Shown: positions 19,640 through 31,208, counted from the first letter of the stretch. The stretch is DNA of 64,000 nt from Gracilariopsis chorda (GCA_003194525.1 NBIV01000018.1:124001-188000), one strand, 5' to 3'. The notes: generated from the sequence alone by a model not told the origin. Numbers and translations: made by a program.

Positions 19640-22600
19640 ATGACGAAGTGAGCAACAGTGTTTTCAATTCTACGTCCCTTTCCCATTGTACACGGTTAGC
19701 CCTGACCTCTTCACCCAAGACTGAAAGGAACTCTGCACGATCCCTTACAAGTGGGATCGTGTGGAGTAGATACCTTCGGCAGCTAAAACTAGAAATCTTT
19801 GTGTTGTATTTTCTTGGAAGATCAGACCTTCTTCGCAACTGCTGCCAAAAGCCAACACATTACCAAACTCTAAAATTCTATATGCGGAAGCGAAACCATG
19901 CAGATTGGGTCAGTATCAATAAGAGGGAAGGAAGGCGATCTTCCACAGAAATGCATTTTCCGTTCAATGAACAGGTTGAATGAATGAATAACGTTGAGAC
20001 CCGGGAGGTCGTTAAACTCGCCCAAGCAACCGGTCAGCTTGCCAGTTGCCCTCGCGGACCTGGGTGAATAGTCTTGAAAAGTCACCCGCGTAACTGCACG
20101 TACGCAGTCGGTCACGGGCCCGCTACCGGAAGAAGATCCAGCCGCTGTTTCCCTGAATTTTTCCCTCGAAGGAAGAGCTCCAAAGGAGCCTCTGGACCGG
20201 GGTTTTTTCCAGGGTTTTCTCGGAGGATCTACACTTGGATCAGACGCCGCAGCAGGTTACGCGCCGGTTCTTACCCCCGATCTTGCCGCTGAAATGAGGA
20301 TTGGGCGGAAAGGATGTCGTCAATGGTTTCTTGGCGGCCAACGTGGTACATGCGAATCGCCTTGTCGTGGTGTGCCCCTTACCCGAGGACCTCTAGAGGT
20401 TGAATGAAATGGTGGAATGAAGAAGGCAACAGTCCTCGGAAACGAAACGATTCTGCGGTTGAACACGCCTAGACACCTAATGCATTCTTAGTATAGTAGT
20501 AACCCAGTGTGTGTAGCACGACTCCGGGTTGTAGCTAATAGCTATCGTACGAAGAACGCGTTATAGGTTGTAGGGGTCCTTAGCAAACCCCCGGGCTAAC
20601 ATAGAATTGATGTTACTCGTTCGTAAACAGAGAGAGAGAGAATAACGTTGGATTGAAGAGGACCGTCTGAGCGGGCTATTGTTGTGGCAGCTCTACCTCC
20701 GCAAGTTTCGCGCGAGCCTGTAAACACTACTAGTGGTAGGCTGGAGATGCTACCTTCGTAATTACACTCTCGTGTCTTCTCAACACTCGCTTCATCACTC
20801 ATCGAAATTTCGATGAGTGACACTGGGGAGGCATCTGACACTATAGCACACACAATGTTACAGAATATTGCATTTCCTCAGCGCATAGTATGTTTTCTCA
20901 TGAAGAACACGAAGAACTAGTAGCGTGCAAGTAGGCGGGTTAGAAGGCTAGCCCTTACCTTGGTTTCCTTTCAGAGGTAACTTTATCAGGATACCCAGAT
21001 AAAAGGTTAGCGTTTTAGCGGCCTTTAGCTCTTACCACTCAAACCCTTTACATGTTTTTGTGTCGGTTACAACGGACTATAATGGCGCCGCGGACCAGTA
21101 GCGTTTCATCGGACGTGGCATAGTGGTACCTACTCAGGAGAACCCCCCAGGCTCCTCCCTTCTAGCAGCACATTATGATCATCATGATGATGATTCCAAA
21201 TTTCTGTAGCGATTCATAGACTCCTCCTCAGAGCGAAGGTTCATTCAATGAGCTTCATTGTTGCGTCCCCTTCTCAGTTTGTCTCATGCAGCATGAGTCA
21301 TGCTCACTAGCTTACAATTCCAAGTCTCGAAGCTCACCAGTGTATGCAAGTACTCGCGAATACGTGGATGCACTCCAAGAATCACCTCTTCAAATTTCTC
21401 AGATCAGATGCACTTTTTGTTTTGCGGTCGGAAGGCTAGCGGACCGCTAGCCCGCCTCTTAGGTTAACAATCCAAATTCCACAGAACGAGGTGTAAATTT
21501 GTTTCTTCGATTTTGTACTGTATGAAGACTCGTGCCGGTCATACGCGTAGCACACTTGTTGCTGTTTACAACAAATGGCTCGAGTTCACTTCATCGCGCT
21601 CTCTGAAGTTATCCCTATACCCTTCGGTAGTTCACAGCTAAAGGCTATAGTTGTCATAGGGATGCGTAGAAGCACATATCAAGAGGGCCAACTTCTCTTC
21701 CAGCTCGTCTCACTTCACCATGATGAGAAGCAAGAAATCTGTTCATGCAAAAATCTGCGTTGCTCCCGGAACTCCTTGTACCAAGGGGTAGGTCGAAGGA
21801 CCCATCCTTGGGTGTCGATTGTTTTCCTGGGACCAGATTTGCACGTGATTTTGTGTTTTGGTTCAGGTCCAGAGAGGCTGAACACAATTCTAAAGCTTAC
21901 GAGGCCTTGAAGACTTTGGGCAGGCAGCCAATCAATCGTTGATCCTTTCTCTTGCGCCCGTTCTATAGGCTGAAAACAAGCATTGTTCTATGAGAGACGA
22001 GACGGTAAAACGTAATGTCAGTGGCAGCATTCAGCGCAGCAGTAGTGGCCATAAACTTTACCCATTGCGCGCTAACTGATTCGCGCAAGGTGCTGTATGA
22101 GCGTGCGTTACGGAAGTGAACCTAAGCGGAAAGCGTGGCTGAGCTGACTCCACATCTTGAGAACGAGCACAGGTACTGTATCTATCAGATCAGTATGATG
22201 AGACTTGAGGTTAATAGAATTCTGACTGGCACACGCGCGGATCCAAGACTTTGTTGGAGGTTGTGGGAAAGGTTTCACGTTGAAACAAACCTTCAACCGG
22301 ACTTCGAAATTAACTTGGGGGTGTGGACTTGGCTGCGAGTCTTCAATGATGAGCTACAGGTATACCTTTGTAGCGTTTTCACCCATGACTATCTTGGTAA
22401 CAAAAAGGCCTAACTTCCGCCATGCGTTGAAACCAAACTTCAACGATAAGTTGGCATTGTTGTGAGAGAAAGAGTGTTCGTCCCAGTTCCGCCAAAACAA
22501 GATCAGCACTTCTCAGTCGCCCGGCCACGCAGCTGTGGCGGGTGGTAAGTGGGAAGAAAGAACGCAAGCAGAAGTAACTCGTTGTTGCGAATGGCGGCAA

Positions 22601-24948
22601 TCTAACGTTTTCCGCGGATTGATACGTGGGGTTAAGGCCCTTAATTTAAGGGAAAGGTTAGGGATGACGGCTACACATACCTCTTTGGCAAGGGTAAGTG
22701 CCCTGGAGGAGACCGCTGAGCTCGCTCTCTCAACTGATTGCCTCCAACGCCTACGAAACGATGCGCAGAAATCGGCTTTCTCTATTGCACATGGTTGCAG
22801 TCTTTTTACGATGGTACATACATAACTAAAATACAATAGTGACGGAGAAGCTTTCGGTTGGAATGTTGAGATCAACAATGAAATCGAAAACACAAGTGAA
22901 CAACAGCGTCGTTTTCATGAGGAGTAGAATTATTCTGACCTTTCAGAATTTTATTTTCGAGGGCCAGCACTGGGAAACGAGCGATCGTTCCAAAAACGTG
23001 CACTCTACTAGTAGAGCTCAAAACAAACACCAGCAAAAACCGATGCGCAGTGTGTGCTGTTTGGCGAACAGATGTGCTCTTACAGGTCGTCATCAATTCC
23101 ACGAAGGCAACCTTTTCTCAGATGGCCGGCTGTCAGGAACCGAGAACTCAGAACTGCAGCACTTCATCCTGCAGCCGATTGCATGACGAACGTACGGTAT
23201 CTACAGTGTTCCAATCAACTCTGCACTGGCCTCTCGCGATTGGCGCGAGACAAGTTTACTGCGTGGACGGACTCGGTCTCCCAACTCTTGCTCTCACTGA
23301 TGAGCGGAACGGGATAGTAACGTTTTTTACAGCTCAGCTGGATTACAAAGCTCTCAGCAACTGCGCCAACTCAATCATGATGGCGATTTGGTGCAGTTGC
23401 TGCGCATCGGCTGTCTTAGAAGTGCGGCATGGCGTGTTTACTTTGTTTCATTTGGCATCACAGTGCAGAGGTTAGATCATGGCCATCTTTCGGACCCAGG
23501 AACGTGCTGAACGTTTTGTAAGCGTGCTCATCTATCTACAGCAGGCTACCGGAACGAGATACTGTAGATCAGTGTGGGCCTCTTCACAGGGTGAGCGATG
23601 CGGGTCGAGAAGCTTGTCCTTTCATACAGTAAAGAACACACGCAAGCCGGGGCGCGTGTAGGGCTTTCTCAGCCACGGCTGGGCGGCTGCAACACGGATG
23701 TGGTCAAACGAGGGCTAACATATGAGGCGACTATAAAGCTCCAATCGTAAATAAAGAGTTACAAGTGCGGGTACAGACGTATTTCAGGGTTTTTGCTTGA
23801 TTTTCAGTTTCATACGGAGTCCTGCTTCGCAGCACAACATACGGTGCCATGCAAAAAAAAATAAACAAATATTGGTTGGTCAGAGCGGTCCGCCGAGGTT
23901 GCTCTTGTTGCGGCTTGCAGGAAGAAACGAGAAGTGCTGTACGCACGATCAACGATGTGCGGCGATCACAGTGAGTGAGCGTTTCGGCGAATGTGCTGAG
24001 AGTGTGTGAGTGGTGATGGCGAAATGCGGATCTACGTACGCGGATGCTAACTTGAGATATTACACTTCGTTTGTACCCTTGTACAGCATTGCAAGGATGT
24101 TGAGCAATGCTGGAATGCAAAGCTTAGCTGTCAAAACAAGAGGGGTTTGAAAAACGACAAGGCGGCACACTGGTAGAGTTACCAAGGGTAGCGACAAGAG
24201 AGTTGATATCGCATTCTAACTCACACAAACAGCAGGACGGAGGGCGCGGAACAGCAAAGGAATGTGCGCTGAGAACTGACGAGCGATAACTGTGGCGGAT
24301 GTCTCCTACAATTGACGAAAATAGGGATTGTCAGCATTGGTGTAACGACAGAATGTGTACACGCAGGATGACTATTGCATGTAACGGTGATTGACAGACA
24401 CAAGACTAGTAAGGGTTATCATCAGAGTATCGCGGCGAGAAGGAAATATCGATCAACTGATGGCGGATTCACGCAGAACGAACGTAGCAGTAGCGTATGG
24501 ATTGCGGTGCAAACACAAAATGCAAGCCAAAATGCAAGTGAAGATGCAGGCTGTAAAACGTGCTCGTAGGGTTGTGGAAGAAAAAGAACAGATGCGACGA
24601 AATGTGCGACGGGTAAATCGGAATGTGGCCAGATGGGCGTCGTGAGCGTTTAGACGTGTGTGCGACCTGCATGCAGACGATGCGTATGTGCAGCTGAATG
24701 TGCAGCTGAATGCAGTAGATTTGGACGATTGGGACAGCAAAAGGTTGCAGGTTGCAGGTGCAAAGGAGCGAATGCAGCCGGGCCAAGCTAGAAGTGCGGT
24801 ATAAGCAGGTAGATGAAACGGCAAAAGCGGAAGCATGGTAGAGCGCTTCGATGAAACGGGCACGAAACGGGAGCGAAATGAGGGCGAAACGGCAGAGAAA
24901 CGGCGAAGGTGATTGGCGTGACGAGGCAAGAAGCAAGCGACAAGTGAG
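19640..24948. other. Gene-poor 5.3-kb stretch
   Basis: No gene could be supported in either strand. Frames here are short, often TTG/GTG-started and domainless. Bases 20000-20420 have a different, GC-richer texture with many short palindromes, like retroelement B at 55-64 kb. Bases about 20934-21463 are bounded by an imperfect inverted GGCGGG(T/C)TAG motif. Bases 24500-24912 hold degenerate short direct repeats, including several GAAACGG units at 24808-24905. TACCCTTG or its complement occurs at 22689, 24074 and 24183. Confidence 0.4.
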
Positions 24949-25730
24949 CTACGAAGAGTGAGCAGCGATGCGAACGGGCTTAAACGACTGGCGATGGATT
25001 TGACACGGCCCGTGCAAAGTGAGCGCACGACGGTGTTCGGGGGTGGGATAGCCCACATGGCGATCAAAGCCGTACAGCGGATATTGACGTGCATATTGAT
25101 GCATTATGTGATCTCGAATCACCTTGGCCACTATTCCCGCAGCAGCTACAATACTTAGCGAAGCGTCTCCACGCACGACTGGACGCTGGTCACATTTGAG
25201 GTGCGGGAGGGGGAGGTGGCCGTCGACGAAGAGCAAGTGCGGGGAAGATGGAAGCGCTTGTACGGCGGCGCTCATGGCGTGTAGACGGGCTTGTAGCACG
25301 TTGAGTTGGTCGACTTGTTGCGGCGACACAATGTGATGGGTGATGGTGAGGGCGGGATGGCGCCGAAGATGGTGGTAAATGCGCTGTCTCTGGGCGGGAG
25401 AGAGACGCTTGGAGTCATCGAGCGCGGGGTGCAACGGGAGACGGGAGTCGGGGACGGACGGGTCGATAAGAACTGCGGCGGCTACGAGCGGACCTGCGAG
25501 CGCGCCTGCGCCCTACGGGAGGGAGGGGGGGGGGGTGGGTGGGAGAGTGAGCGGTGGGGGTGGGAACGAGCATGTAGATTTTGGATGGAACGACGTACGG
25601 CTTCATCGCAACCGGCAAGCGGACGGTTGTGCTTCGTGAGCGCTTGTAGCACTGTTTGATGCATTGCGTGGCGCCGGGCCACGGAGGCTGGGGACAGCCG
25701 CATGGCGACGGTGAAGGCAGCCACGCGCAT
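24949..25730 (-). CDS. rnhB: Ribonuclease HII, bacterial type, one intron
   Basis: Two exons on the minus strand: 25730-25599 and 25512-24949, about 231 residues. The 86-bp intron (25598-25513) starts GTACGT and ends after a C-rich tract in CCCGTAG. It splits the active-site motif, GCDEA | GAGALAGPLVAAAV. Other family marks: LDDSKRLSP, LLFVDGH, VVRGDASLSIVAAAGIVAKV, YGFDRHVGYPTPEH and GPCQIHRQSFKPV. The four acidic residues of the DEDD site are all present. The enzyme cuts RNA, including single ribonucleotides, out of DNA duplexes. The N-terminus from MRVAAFTVAMRL looks like an organelle presequence; in-frame ATGs at 25868 and 25964 are alternatives. The short bacterial-type C-terminus separates it from nuclear RNase H2A. 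Confidence 0.85.
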
Positions 25731-25739
25731 CGCGAACAG

Positions 25740-25757
25740 CGGCGGGTGGGTGGTGGC

Positions 25758-25788
<31 letters not shown>

Positions 25789-26988
25789 AGAGCGGGAGCA
25801 GCGAGCACGGCAGCCGTTGGCTGTACATGTACACAAATGTGTGGGGCGCGGAGAGAAAGCGTCTGCATCGCACAATACACGCGTACGACGCACGCCCACA
25901 GTGCGCCACGGGCCCAAAGCACTGCGATGCACAAGGCGCGCGGTGATTGGGCAGCGCGCTTCACTCAGCGCGCAGCGCCGTGACAAGCGCGGCATGGCAG
26001 CGCGCGCAGCGCGCGTGTGCCCGACGCGTGGCGCCGCCCATTGCTTCACAAGCCCTCCACGCAGGCAGTGCTGGCCCCGCCCGTTTGTCGGGCCGAATGG
26101 GACCCACGAGCACGTCATAACGACCCGCTTTGCGCCCCTCAACCGCCCTCCGCGCAGCTGCACGTGCATGAAGCGCTCCGCTCCCCGCGCCGACACACCC
26201 CCCCCCCCCCCCCCCCCCGTTTTTGAAACGTTCGTCGCCCATTGCTGCCCCCACCCACCCCCACCCACCCCCACCCACACCCCACGCCCATATTCCTGCA
26301 CCCCCCACCCCCGTAGATCTCGTCCGCTGTCTCGCGCGCAAAAGCGCGCGTCAGGCTCGCTCCCTCATAAACACTCACGCGCACTTCCCCTGAGACACCA
26401 TTAACACTGCTTCCACGCTCACCCGTCATACCTTTAGCAACTGCCTTTACATACTTCGCCCCTTCCCCCCACCCCCCCACCTCTGCCCTTCCTTTACCCT
26501 GTACCGTGTACCGCTTTCTCCTCCCCAAACTGAATACTGCCCCCTCGTGCCACTCCAACCCGCCCGTACCCCAACGCAAACAACACAACTCACTCACCTC
26601 CCACCACCGTGCTCCTCCTTTTCTCCGCTCTCGCTCTTCGCTCCACTCCCCTGCAGAAAGCGTCTACTCGCTCTCTTCATCCCTCTCCCGTTTGTCTGTT
26701 ATACTCGTATCTGCCCATCCAATTATCACCCCACTCCGCAACCCTCTCCTACTTTCATCTCGTCAACACTTAACCCTTCATCCCCATTCCCCGCTTTCGC
26801 TGCTCCACCCCGCTCCCCTCCCAACGTTCGCCCTCTATCCCCCCCCTCCTCCCCCCGTACCTCCACCCCCCCGTACCCCCCCTCCCCCCATCATCCATCC
26901 AACTCCTCCTACAAACCCTCATCCTTCATAACCAACAACTTCTTTCCCCCGTCAACCGCACAACTCGCTCTGCTTGAGCAACGCCCTC
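25740..26988. promoter_or_regulatory. GC-rich divergent promoter island with C-runs
   Basis: Lies between RNase HII (minus) and the duplicated-motif gene (plus). It holds a GGCGGT-type hexamer repeat (about 25746-25790), a run of 21 C (26198-26218), a CCACCC-type repeat (about 26245-26280) and a long pyrimidine-rich tract (about 26450-26930) just before the plus gene. It is clearly richer in G+C and more strand-skewed than its surroundings. Long open frames inside it are composition artefacts. Confidence 0.6.
26198..26218. repeat. Poly-C run, 21 bases
   Basis: Twenty-one consecutive C on the plus strand; potential G-quadruplex (minus) and i-motif (plus) former with the CCACCC repeats nearby. 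Length may be uncertain through sequencing. Confidence 0.85.
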
Positions 26989-28161
26989 ATGACTACAGTG
27001 CTCAGTCCAGAGGAGCAGGCGAAACACGTCACCATATGGAACCGACGGGAACGTCGGAAGATAGCAGGAAACGCCGCTCCCCTGCGTCGCAATCTCTCCC
27101 GCTACCTCCAGAAGCACCCCGACTGTGAGGAGTACGTCGGTCAGGACAAGGACCCTACCATAAAACATTCCGACGAAATCGACCCGCTCACCGGCGAGCG
27201 CATCTCGGTCCAAAATGAACACGTCCCCATTTGGCACAGAATTGAGCGCCGTAAAGTCACTGGCAATGCTGCACCCTTGAGAAAGAACCTTATCACTTAT
27301 CTGAAAAAGAATCCCAACTGCGAGGTGTACGACGGCCAAGATAAACAACCTGCTACCTCCAATTGGCATTACTCCTCTCAGAATCCAGATTCTTCTGTAG
27401 ATGCCCATTCTTTGTCATTGTCGCGCTCTCACTCTCGCTCAAGTCCCATTTCTATCAACGCTCCCAACCGACCAAGCCCTCTTCCTTACCACGTACAATA
27501 CCAATCCCATCAGCCCGCGAAAAACTCCAAAATCCCTGATTGGGATGCTCCACATCTCACCCTTATCCCTTCTCCTTCGGATGCGCTTCCCCCTTCTTCC
27601 TCGCAATACCATGATGCCGATCCCGTTTCGTCGCAAGCGAGTCAGCCAATGCAAATACCGCAACCTACCCATGTGAATGACCTTCCGTACAACGACCTCG
27701 TCTCCTCATGGTCCAACAATCCGGATTGGTTGAACCACGCCACCAACGTACACACAATTAACTCGCAACCACATCACTATGCATTTTCCAACGATATGGG
27801 CCAATCCTTCAACTCGCAAACCTGTGGCTCCCCCATGGATACCACATGGTATGCCAACCCGCACGAGGTTGCCATCGCTTCTGATGACCACCTCAATGGC
27901 ATACCCATCCCAGTGCGAAACGCACGAGAACGGCCAGACGCCGTCATGGGTGCTTCCTACGGCCCAGACTCTGCTCAAATGGACAGCGCTGTTGCGTTTC
28001 TTTCCGTCACTCCTAAAAGCAAAGACCTGGACCCTGAAAATCAGTTTTCACCGAGCAGTTATCTGCTTGGTTCAATACCAAGAGCAAGCCCACCTCCAGG
28101 GGGGAGTGTAACTGATGTCATACGATACTATGCAAATATGATACCTAGGGGCGAAGAATGA
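26989..28161 (+). CDS. Protein with duplicated 42-residue GNAAPLR motif
   Basis: 390 residues from the ATG at 26989 (a TTG frame start lies five codons upstream). Residues about 13-54 and 78-119 are two copies of one motif: H-V-x-I-W-x-R-x-E-R-R-K, then GNAAPLR.NL..YL.K.P.CE.Y.GQDK. The copies share most positions. The basic-aromatic start and conserved helix suggest a compact fold, perhaps a nucleic-acid or chromatin-binding module, but I do not recognise the family. The remaining 270 residues are Ser/Pro/Asn/Gln-rich and disordered, typical of a transcriptional regulator. The gene follows a long pyrimidine-rich leader. Function is inference; the duplication is plain. Confidence 0.75.
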   Translation: MTTVLSPEEQAKHVTIWNRRERRKIAGNAAPLRRNLSRYLQKHPDCEEYVGQDKDPTIKHSDEIDPLTGERISVQNEHVPIWHRIERRKVTGNAAPLRKNLITYLKKNPNCEVYDGQDKQPATSNWHYSSQNPDSSVDAHSLSLSRSHSRSSPISINAPNRPSPLPYHVQYQSHQPAKNSKIPDWDAPHLTLIPSPSDALPPSSSQYHDADPVSSQASQPMQIPQPTHVNDLPYNDLVSSWSNNPDWLNHATNVHTINSQPHHYAFSNDMGQSFNSQTCGSPMDTTWYANPHEVAIASDDHLNGIPIPVRNARERPDAVMGASYGPDSAQMDSAVAFLSVTPKSKDLDPENQFSPSSYLLGSIPRASPPPGGSVTDVIRYYANMIPRGEE

Positions 28162-28511
28162 TAGTCCTAAGTCGGTGACTCACGTGCATTGACTTTTTGC
28201 CAAACCTCGACCTGAGGAGAAAGTGTGTACATTTCGATCGAGCACTAGATTGTATGGGCGCTAGTATAGCATTTGATCTGGAACTTGCTGGGTGCTTCAA
28301 CGCCGCAATGGATGTTGAGAGCGGATAACATTCAAACGTGCTGAGTTTTTAAAGCTAGCGATTTTCCAGAATCGGTTTTATGAGATATCAGCCTGTGAAA
28401 CTTTTAGCCGTCCTTTGGGAATTCACAATACATCTACCTAATGCACAGAGCAAAGGTTCCTTGCTGTCAAACTCGCCAACAGAGACGGAGATACCGGAGA
28501 AGAGCACTCCA
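28162..28511. other. Intergenic, nothing recognised
   Basis: 3' flank of the duplicated-motif gene up to a LINE tail. Confidence 0.4.
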
Positions 28512-29035
28512 TGTGTGTGTGTGTGTGTTTATATGAGCTCGCGTCTCTAATTCCAAGACTACGGTAGGGGTTACATTGAGAAGAACCCCTCTCTCTCTAG
28601 ATACACCAACGGCTTTTCTGGTCATGTCCTTACTATTGATTCGGCGTCAGAGCCCTGCCTCTCTCGGAGAGGCGGAAGCTCTCGACGCCGGGATGCCGCT
28701 CTTCGGCGGCATCTAAGAACGAAATGGTCTACACTATTAAGTATGTTGAGCCCACATCCGAGCGGGCAGAAAGATTTATTGTTGTCGAGAAAAGTGGAGA
28801 CTGGATGTAGCGTCGGAACGTGACCTGTAAATATCTGCGACAGGGCTGTATGCGTCCTCCTTAGAGTCAATACCTTTGATAGTGTCTCTGGGACTTCGCT
28901 TACTGGCTCTGTGCTAGTAAGACGGACGCGGGTTCTCTGTTTCACTTCCAGGAAGTCGATCTCTTTCCGGAGCTGCTGCGCGAGCACTCCATAGGATGGG
29001 CAGGGCTGATAATACAAAAGTTGCTGTTGGGGCAT
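28512..29035 (-). mobile_element. LINE 3' end with (CA)n tail, copy 1
   Basis: The minus frame 28622-29035 carries LSQIFTGHVPTLHPVSTFL, close to LSQIYVGHTPKLHPVASYI of the LINE at 18427-19572. The Cys/His tail CPLGCGLNILNSVDHFVLRC follows. The 3' end at about 28512-28526 is a (CA)n run on the element strand. Bases 28527-28771 recur almost unchanged at 33821-34062. 5' truncated. Confidence 0.75.
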
Positions 29036-29199
29036 ACAAAGATTTCTTTAGAGAAGATGTAAGAATCTGTTTCAGCCGAAAGGGAGAGCCATCTAGCCCA
29101 TAGTTCTGTCTAATCTTGCCTAGCTTCTCTCATTTTGCGCATGTTAGACCTTGCATAGCATTTTTTCAACGGCTTCTAGGTCTAAGTCTTATTTCATTC

Positions 29200-29850
29200 T
29201 TATTTTGTACTGGACTCCTTCGGGAGACACTCCACGACAAATTTAGGGTCGTCGAGGCTAACGTCGTGAAGTCTGCCAGACGGATATTTTCCGAATTTGC
29301 CTCGATGAAACTCCCGAAACGGTTCCTCAAGCTTCGGATGCGTTACGTACTCATCGCAGAGGAAGCACCATACACTTAAGTCTGACAAGCTTATAGCGAT
29401 TACGGGATGCTCCGTTTCCCTATCTGTGTCCTCAGCGTGTTCAACCATGTGTCCTTTTTTGTACCGACTACATCCAGAAAAGCAACAGACCAGACACACC
29501 CATCCTTCATCAACATCACCACATGCTTCACATGTTTTATACTTCCAGTAGCGGTTTTCACGGGGAGCTTTCCCGCTTGCTTGTGGACTTGGTATCAGAT
29601 TGGGGTGCACGACGAATGCTGTATCTGAGACATGCGGACAATTTGGGTTTGGAGCTATCGAGAAACCTGTTTCGAGATCGCTCATGTTTTCCGCTGAGAG
29701 GACCTGGAGTTGCCAAGGGTAAACCTTTAGGAACTGCAGCACATCTATCACAGGTTTTGATTCAGCACTTGAACATCGAAGTCTGTCAGGGCAGTACGGG
29801 AGTGAAATCCCATAAAATCCGGCATGGGGTCCTGAAAAAGGAGTTTCCAT
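29200..29850 (-). CDS. ZnF-UBP domain protein
   Basis: 216 residues from an ATG at 29850. The second half is a UBP-type zinc finger: CPHVSDTAFVVHP, YKTCEACGDVDEGWVCLVC, CSRYKKGHMVEHAED, EHPVIAISLSDLSVWCF and CDEYVTHP. All the Cys/His ligand pairs of this fold are present. Such fingers bind the free C-terminal Gly-Gly of ubiquitin, as in HDAC6, USP5 and BRAP. Here the finger is nearly alone: no deacetylase or peptidase domain is fused. Residues 1-70 have no recognisable domain. The likely role is a free-ubiquitin sensor or adaptor. Confidence 0.88.
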   Translation of the reverse strand: METPFSGPHAGFYGISLPYCPDRLRCSSAESKPVIDVLQFLKVYPWQLQVLSAENMSDLETGFSIAPNPNCPHVSDTAFVVHPNLIPSPQASGKAPRENRYWKYKTCEACGDVDEGWVCLVCCFSGCSRYKKGHMVEHAEDTDRETEHPVIAISLSDLSVWCFLCDEYVTHPKLEEPFREFHRGKFGKYPSGRLHDVSLDDPKFVVECLPKESSTK

Positions 29851-30554
29851 AAATAAATAGAGACCGCCTTGCCCTTCGAAATAAAGGCTTGCGGTCTACA
29901 TCATCATTTGGTCCAGACAGTCTCGACGTAGTATCTGCGACTACCTCGGGGTTGTTAACGATAGAAGGGTACGGCCTGCTCTAAGTACCCGAGCAGATGA
30001 AGATGAAACGGAACGTTCCAAGACGCTTTCAATCTGAGAGATCATACTGCATAAATACTGTTTGATGCCGTACTCATGACGACAAAAACATAAAATAGAA
30101 CGGCGTCATGCAGGAGAGCTCGATACGATCAGCGCATATACAGGTTGTGAGTGGAACGACCTCCATCAGACTATCTTGGTGCTGGAAAAGATAAAAAGGC
30201 GGAAATGCAAAAACGGGAAACTACATCTTGGTAGGAAGATAAAGGATTCGTTCGCGAAGACAATCTGTGCGTGCTGAACATAGTGCGACAGGCGGATCAA
30301 CATCGCGAGAATGGATTGATCCGACATGTACACAGGAGACTTAACACGCGTTCTTCATCTGCAAAAATGAGAGCATCGGCGTAGAGCAACAGCTAACACT
30401 GCACTGCACTTCCTGTGAATCGATCGCAAAATGCCCAAAACTGTGGTGTTTTATGTCTCGGTGAGGCAGTATTATTGTGTACCTACCGTATTTGCTCTTA
30501 ACGCTGTTGGTCCAAGTCCAGATTGAACTTACGCAGAGTGAGAAAGCTTTTGGT
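29851..30554. other. Intergenic, nothing recognised
   Basis: Upstream of the ZnF-UBP gene and downstream of RPS15; no gene seen. Confidence 0.4.
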
Positions 30555-31208
30555 TTACTTGAGTGGAATGAAACGCGAAGAATGCGTGGCACCAATACCG
30601 GGCCTTCCATGGCGCACAAACTTGTAAGTGCAGCTATACTCGCCGAGGTAGGTACCGATCATCTCAGGCTTAATCTCAACGGCGTTGAATGTCTTACCGT
30701 TGTAGACACCAATGACGGATCCAATCATCTCTGGAACAACGATCATCTGTTTAGAGCGTTGAGTCAAAGAACAATCGATACAGGATCGAAGGATAGGAGA
30801 ATGTGAAGAAGCATTGAACAGTTAGTCACAAATCATGAACATCATGTAAAGAGGCAACGCTTGAGCCCAAGAATTCAAAACTGCATGTTGTAAAACGCAT
30901 CCAGTCTGCCCGAAGAAGCGTGCGCTGTTAAAGGATCACAGAATACACAGGACGCGTGAACTTACGTTTCGCAGATGTGTCTTGACAACCTCCGGCTTCT
31001 CATGTTCGGGCGCTTCCTTCTTGGCCTTGTTGAGCTTCTTAATCAACGCCATAGGCTTTCTGGTGATACCACGGTTGAACTTTCTGCGGGCTCGCGAGGA
31101 AAGCAGAGGAAGAAGCTCGACGGGCTTCATTGTGAGCAAGGCATCAAGATCAACACCTCGGAAGGTAAACTTCTTGAACGTCCTGCGCTTCGGTTGAACG
31201 GTCGACAT
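30555..31208 (-). CDS. RPS15: 40S ribosomal protein S15 (uS19)
   Basis: Two exons: 31208-30966 (81 codons) and 30746-30555 (63 codons plus stop), 144 residues, against 145 in human. The 219-bp intron (30965-30747) begins GTAAGT and ends in CAG. The join reads [11 protein letters not shown] | [10 protein letters not shown], matching human KTHLRD-MIILPEMVGS. Other marks: [33 protein letters not shown] and the universal tail [17 protein letters not shown]. It sits in the head of the small subunit near the A site. Confidence 0.97.

Noticed and set aside
22135-22413. Plus frame with coding-like residues
   Set aside because: It starts at GTG with no ATG until late, has no domain, and I could not place splice partners with confidence.
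24453-25094. Long minus frame (213 codons) rich in Ser, Thr, Arg and Cys
   Set aside because: It overlaps the RNase HII exon in another frame, has no domain, and its content follows local base composition.
25603-26597. Several long overlapping frames on both strands in the GC island
   Set aside because: They read Gly-, His/Arg- or Pro-runs from simple repeats; these are composition artefacts. Only the part that joins to RNase HII is kept.
26506-27128. Pro/Ser-rich plus frames before the duplicated-motif gene
   Set aside because: They are translations of the pyrimidine-rich leader and overlap the better-supported gene out of frame.
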